Positions 23,640 through 29,186 of a stretch of 29,186 bases of DNA are shown piece by piece. Below the pieces are notes generated by a model. That model was not told the origin of the DNA. It did not search any database and worked only from the letters and a program-made list of their open reading frames with translations. The DNA is from a virus. The translations under genes were made by a program, and so were the position numbers. Where the stretch lies: positions 1-29,186 of the IMG/VR virus record IMGVR_UViG_3300030450_000111; one strand, 5' to 3'. Position 1 is the stretch's first letter, and each line of letters opens with the position of its first letter.

Positions 23640-23988
23640 TAGTAGGTTCTAAGTTATCTAGCTTTCCTACTACTTCTTGTAACATTTGATCTAACACAAC
23701 TTTATAAGCTCTTATTGAAGCTGAGTTAGTTTTGGTTTCTATTCCTGCAAAAAAACCACTTGTAGCAACTGATAAGTTAATTGGTATAATAGTTATCCAA
23801 TCATAAAAATTATTCTCTCTCAGCCCTTCTCCGTAGCCATTATGGTATTCTGTAATCAAATCTATAACCTCTAAATAATTTTTGTATCTTGCTTGGGTTG
23901 ATACTTCTTGTGAGAATTGTTTACACATTGTAATATAAACCTCAACTATTGATCTGTGTTCTTCACTTGAATAAATCGGTTTGAGCAT
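23632..23988 (-). CDS. Hypothetical protein (118 aa)
   Basis: A helical soluble protein (SIVEVYITMCKQFSQEVSTQ, YLEVIDLITEYHNGYGEGLR, KVVLDQMLQEVVGKLDNL). It overlaps the start of the sigma-like gene by 8 bases, so the two are probably co-translated, and it might be a partner or regulator of that factor. No family recognised. Confidence 0.55.
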   Translation of the reverse strand: MLKPIYSSEEHRSIVEVYITMCKQFSQEVSTQARYKNYLEVIDLITEYHNGYGEGLRENNFYDWITIIPINLSVATSGFFAGIETKTNSASIRAYKVVLDQMLQEVVGKLDNLEPTNE

Positions 23989-24009
23989 AAGCCAAAGATA
24001 ATAAAAAAG

Positions 24010-24423
24010 TTATTCTATTCCCTTTTCTTTTTTTAAGTTTTCAACAAGTGATTTATAATAACTGATCTTATCTTCATAATCAATCCTAGAAAACTTTTGT
24101 ATTTGTTTAGACTTTATTTGTAAATCTTCAGCAGTACCCTCTCCATATTTAGCATCAAGATTAAGTCCGAACTTATACTGCTCTCCCTGAGCAAAAAGAT
24201 TATCAGCAGCCGATTGGGGTTGTACATTTATCTCGCACCATCTGGTAGAAAGACATCTCCTAGACATAAAGTGTCCTGCGTGAATACTCTTATAGTGATA
24301 CACCCTTCCTGATGTAAAGCATTGTACCATACCTTCATCAGTAGCATCTCTAAGTCTTATGTAAAGACTAAACCACTTATCTAGTTCTTTTTTTAATTTA
24401 CTAATTGTTTTCATAATCCACAA
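24010..24423 (-). CDS. ninG: NinG-like recombination protein
   Basis: The 137-residue protein has the NinG/Rap-type pattern: KELDKWFSLYIRLRDA, MVQCFTSG, HAGHFMSRRCLSTRW (24-70 region), NVQPQSAADN and GEQYKFGLNL. Lambda NinG (Rap) is a structure-specific nuclease that acts on branched recombination intermediates. It would resolve forks or joints during phage replication. The start overlaps the PP-loop gene by 13 bases; a second Met at residue 4 is an equally good start. Confidence 0.72.
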   Translation of the reverse strand: MWIMKTISKLKKELDKWFSLYIRLRDATDEGMVQCFTSGRVYHYKSIHAGHFMSRRCLSTRWCEINVQPQSAADNLFAQGEQYKFGLNLDAKYGEGTAEDLQIKSKQIQKFSRIDYEDKISYYKSLVENLKKEKGIE

Positions 24424-25277
24424 TATCCACTATCACACTTATTAAAGTCATCATCAAATAATTCGTATTGTTCATTAAAATCAATTATTTCTTGATAAGT
24501 GAGCTTGTCTATTCTCCAAGTTCTATCCATACCTAATTTTTTGCTTTTCTTTTCTTGTTCTATAAACCACTCAATTTTATTTTTATTTTTTTTATATTGA
24601 TGCTTTAAATAAAAAGGGTTAGCTCCCATACAACCAACACAATTATTAACCCAAGCAAATCGTACAGGTTTATCCTTCCAATATGCTTCTATTTTGTCTT
24701 TAAATATACCATCTTCTATTAAAGGAAATGAGAACTTTCTATAAGGTAGTTCCTTCCATTTTTTATCGCCGTTTTTATGATAACCAATATGAAATTTAAA
24801 ATGTTGCATTCCATTTTTATCAGTTTTTGATAAAGAAGTGTTTGCCCTTTTTATTTCGTTTGCTCTAAAACCAATTCTCATCTCACAGGGCAATCCTTTA
24901 TCATAACAATACTGAGCAATTGGATTTATTTTCATTTCTGTTGTGCAAAATCTCATATTTGATTGAGGTAGATATATTTGTTTGCCCTTACCCTTATTAA
25001 ATATAACTTCATCAAACGGCTTTCCTGTTATCCAATCAATCTTTTTCCCTATAAATTGTTCTAAATCAAGCATTGTATAAATTATAACATCATCTTCTAG
25101 TGTTCCAATAAACTCAGTTCCTATTCTATCGCTTACTTCTTGTCTTATTTTCTTATCAGGAAATATACAATTTTTATCTGAAGTCCTAACAAGTGCAAAT
25201 ACATTATAGTCGGCAGGGTAATGAACTGCTATATAACTTGAAGTCTTACCACCACTTAAACTATTTACCGTTTTCAT
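24411..25277 (-). CDS. PAPS reductase/PP-loop ATP pyrophosphatase family enzyme
   Basis: The N-terminus has a PP-loop (SLSGGKTSS, Ser8-Gly9-Gly10-Lys11), which binds ATP and forms an adenylated intermediate. Five Cys residues are placed like an iron-sulphur or thiol-transfer site: Cys111 (RFCTTEMK), Cys213 and Cys216 (CVGCMG), Cys281 and Cys286 at the very end (CDSGYCG). Phage members of this family are often annotated as PAPS reductase but true sulphate reduction is unlikely here. Thiolation of a nucleic acid or removal of a defence metabolite are possibilities. It overlaps its upstream neighbour by 17 bases. Confidence 0.75.
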   Translation of the reverse strand: MKTVNSLSGGKTSSYIAVHYPADYNVFALVRTSDKNCIFPDKKIRQEVSDRIGTEFIGTLEDDVIIYTMLDLEQFIGKKIDWITGKPFDEVIFNKGKGKQIYLPQSNMRFCTTEMKINPIAQYCYDKGLPCEMRIGFRANEIKRANTSLSKTDKNGMQHFKFHIGYHKNGDKKWKELPYRKFSFPLIEDGIFKDKIEAYWKDKPVRFAWVNNCVGCMGANPFYLKHQYKKNKNKIEWFIEQEKKSKKLGMDRTWRIDKLTYQEIIDFNEQYELFDDDFNKCDSGYCGL

Positions 25278-25572
25278 ACCCTAAGTCTTTACGCCATTGA
25301 TCCTGTATTTTCCCTTTTCTTATTGCATAAACTTTACCTCTTAGGTTAGGGTATTCTTCTTGAAGCTTTGCTCTCATTCTTCTAATAGTTTCAGCGTTAG
25401 TTAATTCATTGTCAGCGTATTTATGTAAAAAATCTAAAGCAGTTATAGTATCTGATTCTATACCTTTACTCCTTAATTCTCTAAACCAATAAGCTGCAAT
25501 TAGTTTATTATCACTATCTCGTAAATGAGGTTTGTCTAGCAATATCTTTTTAATAGTTTCTTTTGTTTTCAT
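25261..25572 (-). CDS. Conserved hypothetical phage protein (103 aa)
   Basis: A basic, helical protein with a distinctive end (EEYPNLRGKVYAIRKGKIQD followed by QWRKDLGY) and a central ALDFLHKYADNELTNAETIR stretch. The pattern feels familiar from Bacteroidota phage early regions, but I cannot assign a function. The Arg/Lys/Gln-rich end could contact nucleic acid. It overlaps the preceding gene by 4 bases (ATGA). Confidence 0.55.
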   Translation of the reverse strand: MKTKETIKKILLDKPHLRDSDNKLIAAYWFRELRSKGIESDTITALDFLHKYADNELTNAETIRRMRAKLQEEYPNLRGKVYAIRKGKIQDQWRKDLGYENGK

Positions 25573-25931
25573 TTGAGTAATTTTATTGGTTCTTGATAAA
25601 AGGGTACATTCTTTTGTCCTAGTGTATGTACCTCATAAAAAGCGTTATCTACTACTTTCTTATGAGCATAAGTCCACTTATAAAAAGTTCTAATATTTAA
25701 AAAAGGTTCATCTTTTCCAAACCTAACTCCCTGCCTAAAAGCATCTTCAACTTGATTAAAAGTCATATTTCCAAAGCGTTTCTCTTGGATCAAGTCTTGT
25801 GCAAATATCTTACTAAGAGTAGCCATAGTAGTCGCATCTGTTTTGTGTCCTATTTCTACTGAAGTTCTAGCAACTAAGTCTAATACTTTTTCAGTTAGCT
25901 CTTTTAGATTTTCGTTTTTTAGTGGTTTCAT
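25569..25931 (-). CDS. Conserved hypothetical phage protein (120 aa)
   Basis: A helical protein with the stretch NMTFNQVEDAFRQGVRFGKD followed by PFLNIRTFYKWTYAHKKVVD. The combination of TFYKW and Arg/Lys-rich helices suggests a replication-linked role, similar to proteins placed next to replication organisers in other phages. It is downstream of a lipoprotein gene with a 5-base gap. No family recognised with certainty. Confidence 0.52.
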   Translation of the reverse strand: MKPLKNENLKELTEKVLDLVARTSVEIGHKTDATTMATLSKIFAQDLIQEKRFGNMTFNQVEDAFRQGVRFGKDEPFLNIRTFYKWTYAHKKVVDNAFYEVHTLGQKNVPFYQEPIKLLK

Positions 25932-25936
25932 AATTT

Positions 25937-26203
25937 TTAATTTCTGTTAAAGCAAATATACATATCAGGATAATAATATATTTCTTCTAAAGTATGAATA
26001 CTTGTAATCTCTATACTGTCGCAAGAAGTTTCTATCATTAATATTGATGTAATAATTGGATAATCATTCATTATATGAGTAGCAGCAATTATAGTACCAC
26101 AAGTATCTAAACAAGTATCTACATTATTAATAGGATTGTATGTTTCTTTTACACAACTACTTAAAGCTGTCAAAATTGTTAAAAGTATTGTAAAATTTTT
26201 CAT
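25937..26203 (-). CDS. Small phage lipoprotein (88 aa)
   Basis: The N-terminus is a clear type II signal: Lys at 3, a hydrophobic core (FTILLTILTA) and a lipobox LSSC with Cys17. The mature part begins CVKETYN; the Lys-Glu after Cys recalls lipoprotein export signals of Bacteroidota, which would place it on the cell surface, but the match is partial. There are four further Cys residues (VDTCLDTCG, SCDS, YICF) that could form disulphides. A small lipoprotein in the early region is a good candidate for superinfection exclusion, as lipoproteins of other phages do. It overlaps the replication organiser gene by 4 bases. Confidence 0.65.
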   Translation of the reverse strand: MKNFTILLTILTALSSCVKETYNPINNVDTCLDTCGTIIAATHIMNDYPIITSILMIETSCDSIEITSIHTLEEIYYYPDMYICFNRN

Positions 26204-26793
26204 AATAGTTTTTTAGCTTCTTGCCATTCGTTTATTTGTGAGTGTAACTTACCCATTGTTTTAGTTTTATCCCACTTCTTTTGATTTTTTTCCCAACGAA
26301 CTAATCTTAATTTTATTTCAAATGTACTTTGTTTTTGGTATCTCATTTTCTTTTTACCCTCAGTCCAATAGTTTATAAAATCCTCTAACATATCTTTAGG
26401 ATAATCAAAAGTCATAACCTCTAAAATAAATTTTTCTTTAGTTATATTTATATTACTTGTATTATTAATACTTGTATTATTACCTTTAATCTTTTTAAGT
26501 ATAGGGGTATCAATCTTTTTCTTGATACCTATACATCTTTTTATTATCTGTTTTTTATCGTTCCTCTCTACAATTACAGTAATAAACCCTAATTTTTTTA
26601 AATCACTAATCCAACTACTAATAGTGTTTTTACTTACATCATATAATTCTGCAAAATAATTGTTACTTGCATAACAGTAACCTAGTTTACCACTTAGAGC
26701 TGTTATCTCTCCATATAGAAGTTTAGCATTAGGTTTTAAATTAGAATATCTAACCTCAGCAGGAATAATAGCGTAGTAATTTGGCTTGTTCAT
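26200..26793 (-). CDS. Replication organiser/helix-turn-helix replication protein
   Basis: The N-terminal ~90 residues are a winged helix of the phage replisome organiser type (NYYAIIPAEVRYSNLKPNAK, then YASNNYFAELYDVSKNTISS with WISDLKKLGFITV). The C-terminal part (MLEDFINYWTEGKKKMRYQK, LVRWEKNQKKW) resembles the DnaD-like/primosome-loading tail. A linker at residues ~104-115 is coded by two near-perfect 15-base repeats (NNTSI, NNTSN). Such proteins bind origin repeats, sometimes inside their own gene, and load helicase. Confidence 0.68.
   Translation of the reverse strand: MNKPNYYAIIPAEVRYSNLKPNAKLLYGEITALSGKLGYCYASNNYFAELYDVSKNTISSWISDLKKLGFITVIVERNDKKQIIKRCIGIKKKIDTPILKKIKGNNTSINNTSNINITKEKFILEVMTFDYPKDMLEDFINYWTEGKKKMRYQKQSTFEIKLRLVRWEKNQKKWDKTKTMGKLHSQINEWQEAKKLL
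26454..26482. repeat. Two 14-base direct repeats (period 15) inside the replication gene
   Basis: TACTTGTATTATTA occurs at 26454-26467 and again at 26469-26482. Each copy contains the interrupted inverted repeat ATAC-TT-GTAT or part of it. They encode the NNTS linker repeats. Position in the linker of a replication organiser recalls the lambda O origin, but two copies could also be simple codon duplication. Confidence 0.5.
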
Positions 26794-27299
26794 ATAATCT
26801 CTAAGTTGTAGTTACAATCAGTCAGGGCAAACTTACATTTTTCTAGTTGGTTATAAAAATCTTTATAAGATACTTTTATGTCAGCTTGTACTTTACCTGA
26901 AGTAATTCTAATGATAGTTTGATGTTTTATACTATTATTAACCCCATTATCTTTCAGGTGTCTTTTCAAATGAGCTAAGTCTGCAAAGGTTCTTTTAGCA
27001 CCCTGAATATTGCTGTAAGCATTATAAACCTTATTAAATGTTTCACGATATTTAGGAAAGCTCCTATAATTTGATTCGTGCATTTTCTCATAATAATAAA
27101 TCAAACTCCTATCCCTTTTAAGTTGTTTAGCAATTATTGTATAATGTGTTTTATCTACCATTATAGCTATTACAGCAGCTACCGATCTTGGTATCTGATA
27201 CTTCTGATACCTGCTTTTGTAGGAAAGCGAACCTTTATCTAACCCTACTAAACTTGTAGTAAGATCACATAAATTTTTAAAGTTTTCTTCTTGTATCAT
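26790..27299 (-). CDS. DnaA domain IV-like helix-turn-helix protein
   Basis: The middle of the protein (IPRSVAAVIAIMVDKTHYTI, then IAKQLKRDRSLIYYYEKM) has the pattern of the DnaA DNA-binding domain: a helix, then an HTH with RDxS in place of GRDHTT. There is no AAA+ domain, so it would bind DnaA-box-like sites rather than act as full DnaA. I chose the ATG at 27299, one base after the upstream stop; an ATG at 27323 would add 8 residues and overlap the SSB-like gene by 23 bases. Three DnaA-box-like 9-mers in the control region are candidate targets. Confidence 0.55.
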   Translation of the reverse strand: MIQEENFKNLCDLTTSLVGLDKGSLSYKSRYQKYQIPRSVAAVIAIMVDKTHYTIIAKQLKRDRSLIYYYEKMHESNYRSFPKYRETFNKVYNAYSNIQGAKRTFADLAHLKRHLKDNGVNNSIKHQTIIRITSGKVQADIKVSYKDFYNQLEKCKFALTDCNYNLEII

Positions 27300-27300
27300 T

Positions 27301-27636
27301 TTAGAATGGTAAGTCATTGTCATCAGTTGTTACAAATTCTTCTCTATTATCAGTTGGCAATTCATTACCATTTACAAATCTAAACCCTCTTATCTTATTA
27401 AAGTATTTACCCTTCCATTCTTCACTATAAATATTACAACTAATAGTAACCATATCTCCCTCTCTTAACTTATTCATTTGTTTTATTTTTTCTTCTCCAA
27501 AACATTCAATAGCTACTAGGTTGTTAAATTCATTATCTGTTTCTAATAAACAAATTTGTTTTGCCCAAGCTTTACCTGCTTTACTTGTACCTGTTTCTTG
27601 TTCTAATTTTCCTACTAATTTTCCTGTTAAATCCAT
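27301..27636 (-). CDS. Single-stranded DNA-binding-like protein (DUF3127-type)
   Basis: A 111-residue OB-fold-like protein with LTGKLVGKLEQETGTSKAGK and AWAKQICLLET in the first third, LREGDMVTISCNIYSEEWKG with YFNKIRGFRF later, and a C-terminal acidic tail ending DDNDLPF. The DxDLPF tip is the conserved protein-recruiting tip of bacterial SSB. It coats single-stranded DNA during replication and recombination. DUF3127 is the nearest family I recall in this phylum. Confidence 0.78.
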   Translation of the reverse strand: MDLTGKLVGKLEQETGTSKAGKAWAKQICLLETDNEFNNLVAIECFGEEKIKQMNKLREGDMVTISCNIYSEEWKGKYFNKIRGFRFVNGNELPTDNREEFVTTDDNDLPF

Positions 27637-27654
27637 TTTTATTTATTTATTTAA

Positions 27655-28041
27655 TTAATATTTCTTTTTAAAATCTTCTGATTCATCTTCTCCAAATACT
27701 CCAAGTTCATAGAACCCTGTAAGTTTTAATACTGCTCGGCTCATAGCTCTTTTCTCAGCCATTTCCATTACATACCAAGTGTTACAGTTTCCATCTTTAA
27801 ATCCCCCCTTTAGAGCTGATCCAAAGGTTTGTATTGATGTTTCTCCTTTTAAAGCATTTGCTTTTACTACACAAAAATCTCTTTCACAATTTATAACTTC
27901 ATAGTCAATAGTAATATTTTCTATCGCCTGAATTTTATCAATTCCTGATCTTGTGATGATTACATAGTGTTGATGTTTAAAGACATCTTCTTTGTCTAGT
28001 CCGTAATGGTGGTACTTTTCCTTAATCTTTTCAGTTTTCAT
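27655..28041 (-). CDS. Recombination/annealing-associated protein (uncertain)
   Basis: A 128-residue protein whose second half has TWYVMEMAEKRAMSRAVLKL followed by TGFYELGVFGEDE. This MAEKRA...R.VLKL.G segment is shared with several phage recombination accessory or annealing proteins that I recall next to SSB genes. The Rad52/ERF-like character is not established. It overlaps the previous gene by 4 bases and precedes the SSB-like gene, supporting a DNA-metabolism role. Confidence 0.5.
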   Translation of the reverse strand: MKTEKIKEKYHHYGLDKEDVFKHQHYVIITRSGIDKIQAIENITIDYEVINCERDFCVVKANALKGETSIQTFGSALKGGFKDGNCNTWYVMEMAEKRAMSRAVLKLTGFYELGVFGEDESEDFKKKY

Positions 28042-28403
28042 ATCGTTGTTATTAGTGCTTTGTTATTACTCAGTTTATTGTATCTTTCTTTATATTCAGA
28101 TAGTTTCTTTTCTACTATCTTATTTTGCGTTATAGCTTCATTTTCTCCATACCTTCTTTTTCTATGCTCATACCAATAAGAACCTTTTGGCTCAACCTTA
28201 AAATCAAAACACTCATTCAAATTTAGCCCTGTTAATTCTATATAAGTATCTAAAGATTCATCTATCTGTGATCTTGTTCCAAATATTCTTATACTTGGCT
28301 CTACTTTCTCTATATCTTGAAACCAACCATCAGGAGATAGCTTAGAGATTGTTTTATAAATTCCATTATTATAGAAATAGAAATCTTGGCAAATTAACTC
28401 CAT
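28038..28403 (-). CDS. Hypothetical early protein (121 aa)
   Basis: No recognised family. The N-terminal half is beta-rich (ICQDFYFYNNGIYKTISKLS, GWFQDIEKVEPSIRIFG) and the C-terminal half basic and helical (YWYEHRKRRYGENEAITQNK, LSEYKERYNKLSNNKALITT). Overlaps both neighbours (10 bases upstream, 4 downstream), so it is a co-translated second gene of the early operon. Confidence 0.52.
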   Translation of the reverse strand: MELICQDFYFYNNGIYKTISKLSPDGWFQDIEKVEPSIRIFGTRSQIDESLDTYIELTGLNLNECFDFKVEPKGSYWYEHRKRRYGENEAITQNKIVEKKLSEYKERYNKLSNNKALITTI

Positions 28404-28735
28404 TGTGTATTGTCTTTAAAGTTATAGTATTCTTTTTTAATTTCAATAAACAGGTTGATTATTTGTTCAGAATCTAACATTGAAAGCATACTAACTTTGT
28501 GTTCGTTACGGCTTTTCGACTGTTTAATTGCATCTTCACTCCAACCAGTATAATCACATTCTATAAGAGGCTTGGTTGTTACAATCATTGGTAAGTCCCA
28601 ACATTGTTTTACTACTGCAAACAAGTCGCTAGTGCATTTATTTAGCCATACTGGGTTCTCAATTAGAACATTTTCTATTGAGGTAATTGCTTCTGAAGCG
28701 TTTGTTGCTTCCTTCATTTTAAAAGTTGTTTTCAT
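28394..28735 (-). CDS. Hypothetical first early protein (113 aa)
   Basis: First gene after the early promoter. The product is soluble and acidic-neutral, with a helix-rich end (KVSMLSMLDSEQIINLFIEI). Central DLFAVVKQCWDLPMIVTTKP has no family that I recognise. As the earliest gene it could act on host functions, but that is only positional inference. Confidence 0.52.
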   Translation of the reverse strand: MKTTFKMKEATNASEAITSIENVLIENPVWLNKCTSDLFAVVKQCWDLPMIVTTKPLIECDYTGWSEDAIKQSKSRNEHKVSMLSMLDSEQIINLFIEIKKEYYNFKDNTQWS

Positions 28736-28774
28736 CTTAGTTTGTTTTAAATTTATTTCGTTTTAATTATGGCA

Positions 28775-28806
28775 CAAAGATACAGGTTTCTTGCAATTCA
28801 CACAAC
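28775..28806 (-). promoter_or_regulatory. Early promoter (Bacteroidota type)
   Basis: On the minus strand TTG (28803-28805) is followed after 20 bases by TATCTTTG (28782-28775), an exact match to the TTG-N17/23-TAnnTTTG consensus. The leader of about 35 bases is A-rich (AAACGAAATAAATTTAAAAC) and ends at the ATG of the first early gene. Confidence 0.8.
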
Positions 28807-28838
28807 TATTAACAGTTTTATTTACAAACTTATTAACA
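28806..28838. repeat. Three DnaA-box-like iterons at exact 12-bp period
   Basis: CTATTAACA (28806-28814), TTATTTACA (28818-28826) and TTATTAACA (28830-28838) share seven of nine positions (six for the first) with the bacterial DnaA box TTATNCACA-type consensus and start exactly 12 bases apart. They lie directly upstream of the -33 box of the early promoter. They may be operators or part of a replication origin. Confidence 0.6.
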
Positions 28839-28851
28839 ATTAAGGTGTTAA
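28833..28851. repeat. Inverted repeat TTAACA-N7-TGTTAA
   Basis: Perfect 6-base arms (28833-28838 and 28846-28851) separated by ATTAAGG. The left arm is the end of the third iteron, and the right arm reads on the other strand as a further, degenerate copy. It could be a dimer site. Confidence 0.5.
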
Positions 28852-28957
28852 GAAAGGTATTTACTAGAGAAGAAAGGGTATTAAATAGAAAAGAATAAAA
28901 CTATAATAATTAAGAAGAAATAGAATAAAGTAAGCTTTGTAGAATCATTTAGCTTCA

Positions 28958-29186
28958 CTATAAAGGCATTAAAAGGTTAATTGGTAGTGTGCCATTATTA
29001 AGTACAACTGCACAGCCAATAGCTTGTCTTTTAAAGTTCTTAGCGTAAGCAGCAGCATAAGTAGTTGAATCAACTCCGCAACCTGTCTGTAATCCGAATA
29101 CTCTAAATCTCTTGCCAACGAACCACTTGCAATATGCTTCAGTATGAGTATGTCCGCAAACGCTAGACATTAGATTGTTCTTAGCT
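28958..29186 (-). CDS. Metallophosphoesterase C-terminal part, partial at right edge
   Basis: The frame is open to the right edge and ends with TAG at 28958. It begins in the window with AKNNLMSSVCGHTHTEAYCK, so it contains the GHTH metal-binding motif, and continues with GKRFRVFGLQTGCGVDSTTY and a hydrophobic end (LNNGTLPINLLMPL). The internal Met at 29170 is not the start: the same residues lie inside the gene at the left edge. It is very probably the rest of that gene if the genome is circular. The overlap differs in several residues (K/R, R/K, L/M, T/V), so a different strain or a second copy is possible. Confidence 0.82.
   Translation of the reverse strand, partial: AKNNLMSSVCGHTHTEAYCKWFVGKRFRVFGLQTGCGVDSTTYAAAYAKNFKRQAIGCAVVLNNGTLPINLLMPL

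Larger units (their letters stand above)
28736..28957. other. Non-coding control region between metallophosphoesterase and early operon
   Basis: A 222-base gap without a convincing reading frame, the second-longest gene-poor gap. It holds the early promoter, DnaA-box-like iterons, an inverted repeat, and an A/T-rich stretch (28855-28935) made mostly of A, G and T on the plus strand. The last part could serve as an unwinding element. I see no strong terminator for the late operon, only a weak AAGCT/AGCTT stem near 28930-28957. Confidence 0.6.

Noticed and set aside
23990-24000. TATCTTTG on the minus strand just before the gene at 23632-23988
   Set aside because: Only a few bases before the ATG and no -33 box; could act as a weak internal promoter but evidence is insufficient.
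25956-25965. TATATTTG-like box on the minus strand near the end of the lipoprotein gene
   Set aside because: It lies in codons for MYICF, and I see no TTG box at the right distance upstream.
28925-28957. Possible terminator after the metallophosphoesterase
   Set aside because: Only a 5-bp AAGCT/AGCTT stem with a 14-base loop and an interrupted T-rich tail; too weak to call.
1-29186. Search for tRNA genes, CRISPR arrays, insertion sequences, integrase, repressor, reverse transcriptase/diversity-generating repeats
   Set aside because: Nothing convincing was seen by eye: no CCA-ended cloverleaf, no regularly spaced repeats, no transposase or recombinase motifs. A covariance-model search for tRNAs would be more sensitive.

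Overview
The window is almost certainly most or all of a small double-stranded DNA phage genome that infects a member of the Bacteroidota, probably Flavobacteriia. The DNA is AT-rich. Start codons are preceded by A/T-rich leaders without a clear Shine-Dalgarno sequence. The best promoter candidates match the Bacteroidota pattern TTG-N18/20-TAnnTTTG. Several virion genes look like families I associate with Bacteroidota phages. Every convincing gene lies on the minus strand, so transcription runs from high to low coordinates with many ATGA/TAATG-type overlaps. The set of large terminase, gp10-like protein, tail chaperone frameshift and tape measure protein, with no recognisable sheath gene, points to a siphovirus-like particle. 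I found no integrase and no obvious repressor.

Layout in transcription order. (1) 28.96-28.74 kb: a non-coding control region with a good early promoter and three DnaA-box-like 9-mers at exact 12-bp spacing. (2) 28.7-26.2 kb: early/replication genes, comprising two unknowns, an accessory protein, an SSB-like protein ending in DNDLPF, a DnaA-domain-IV-like protein and a helix-turn-helix replication organiser. (3) 26.2-21.0 kb: accessory and regulatory genes, comprising a small lipoprotein, unknowns, a PP-loop PAPS-reductase-like enzyme, a NinG-like protein, a sigma-like factor, Cys-rich proteins, a DUF3310 protein and a DNA methyltransferase. (4) 21.0-18.3 kb: a ParB-like/methyltransferase fusion and both terminase subunits. 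(5) 18.2-9.1 kb: the tail module, including a chaperone pair joined by a -1 frameshift on a T9 run. (6) 9.1-1.5 kb: the head module (protease, scaffold, capsid, minor virion proteins, portal, connector). (7) 1.5 kb to the left edge: small membrane proteins, a DUF5675 protein, a holin-like protein and a metallophosphoesterase.

The metallophosphoesterase runs off the left edge, and its C-terminal part reappears at the right edge. The 111 bases at each end align without a gap: 39 bases are identical and the other 72 have 19 mismatches. This suggests a circular or circularly permuted genome closed across a strain-variant gene, although two related genes cannot be excluded.

The observations I rate highest are: a compact candidate small-RNA unit on the otherwise silent plus strand between terminase and tail genes; a recurring TCTATTATAT element before module-leading genes, possibly linked to the phage sigma-like factor; the DnaA-box-like iterons paired with a phage DnaA-like protein; the tail chaperone frameshift; and a structural module in which tail genes precede head genes.
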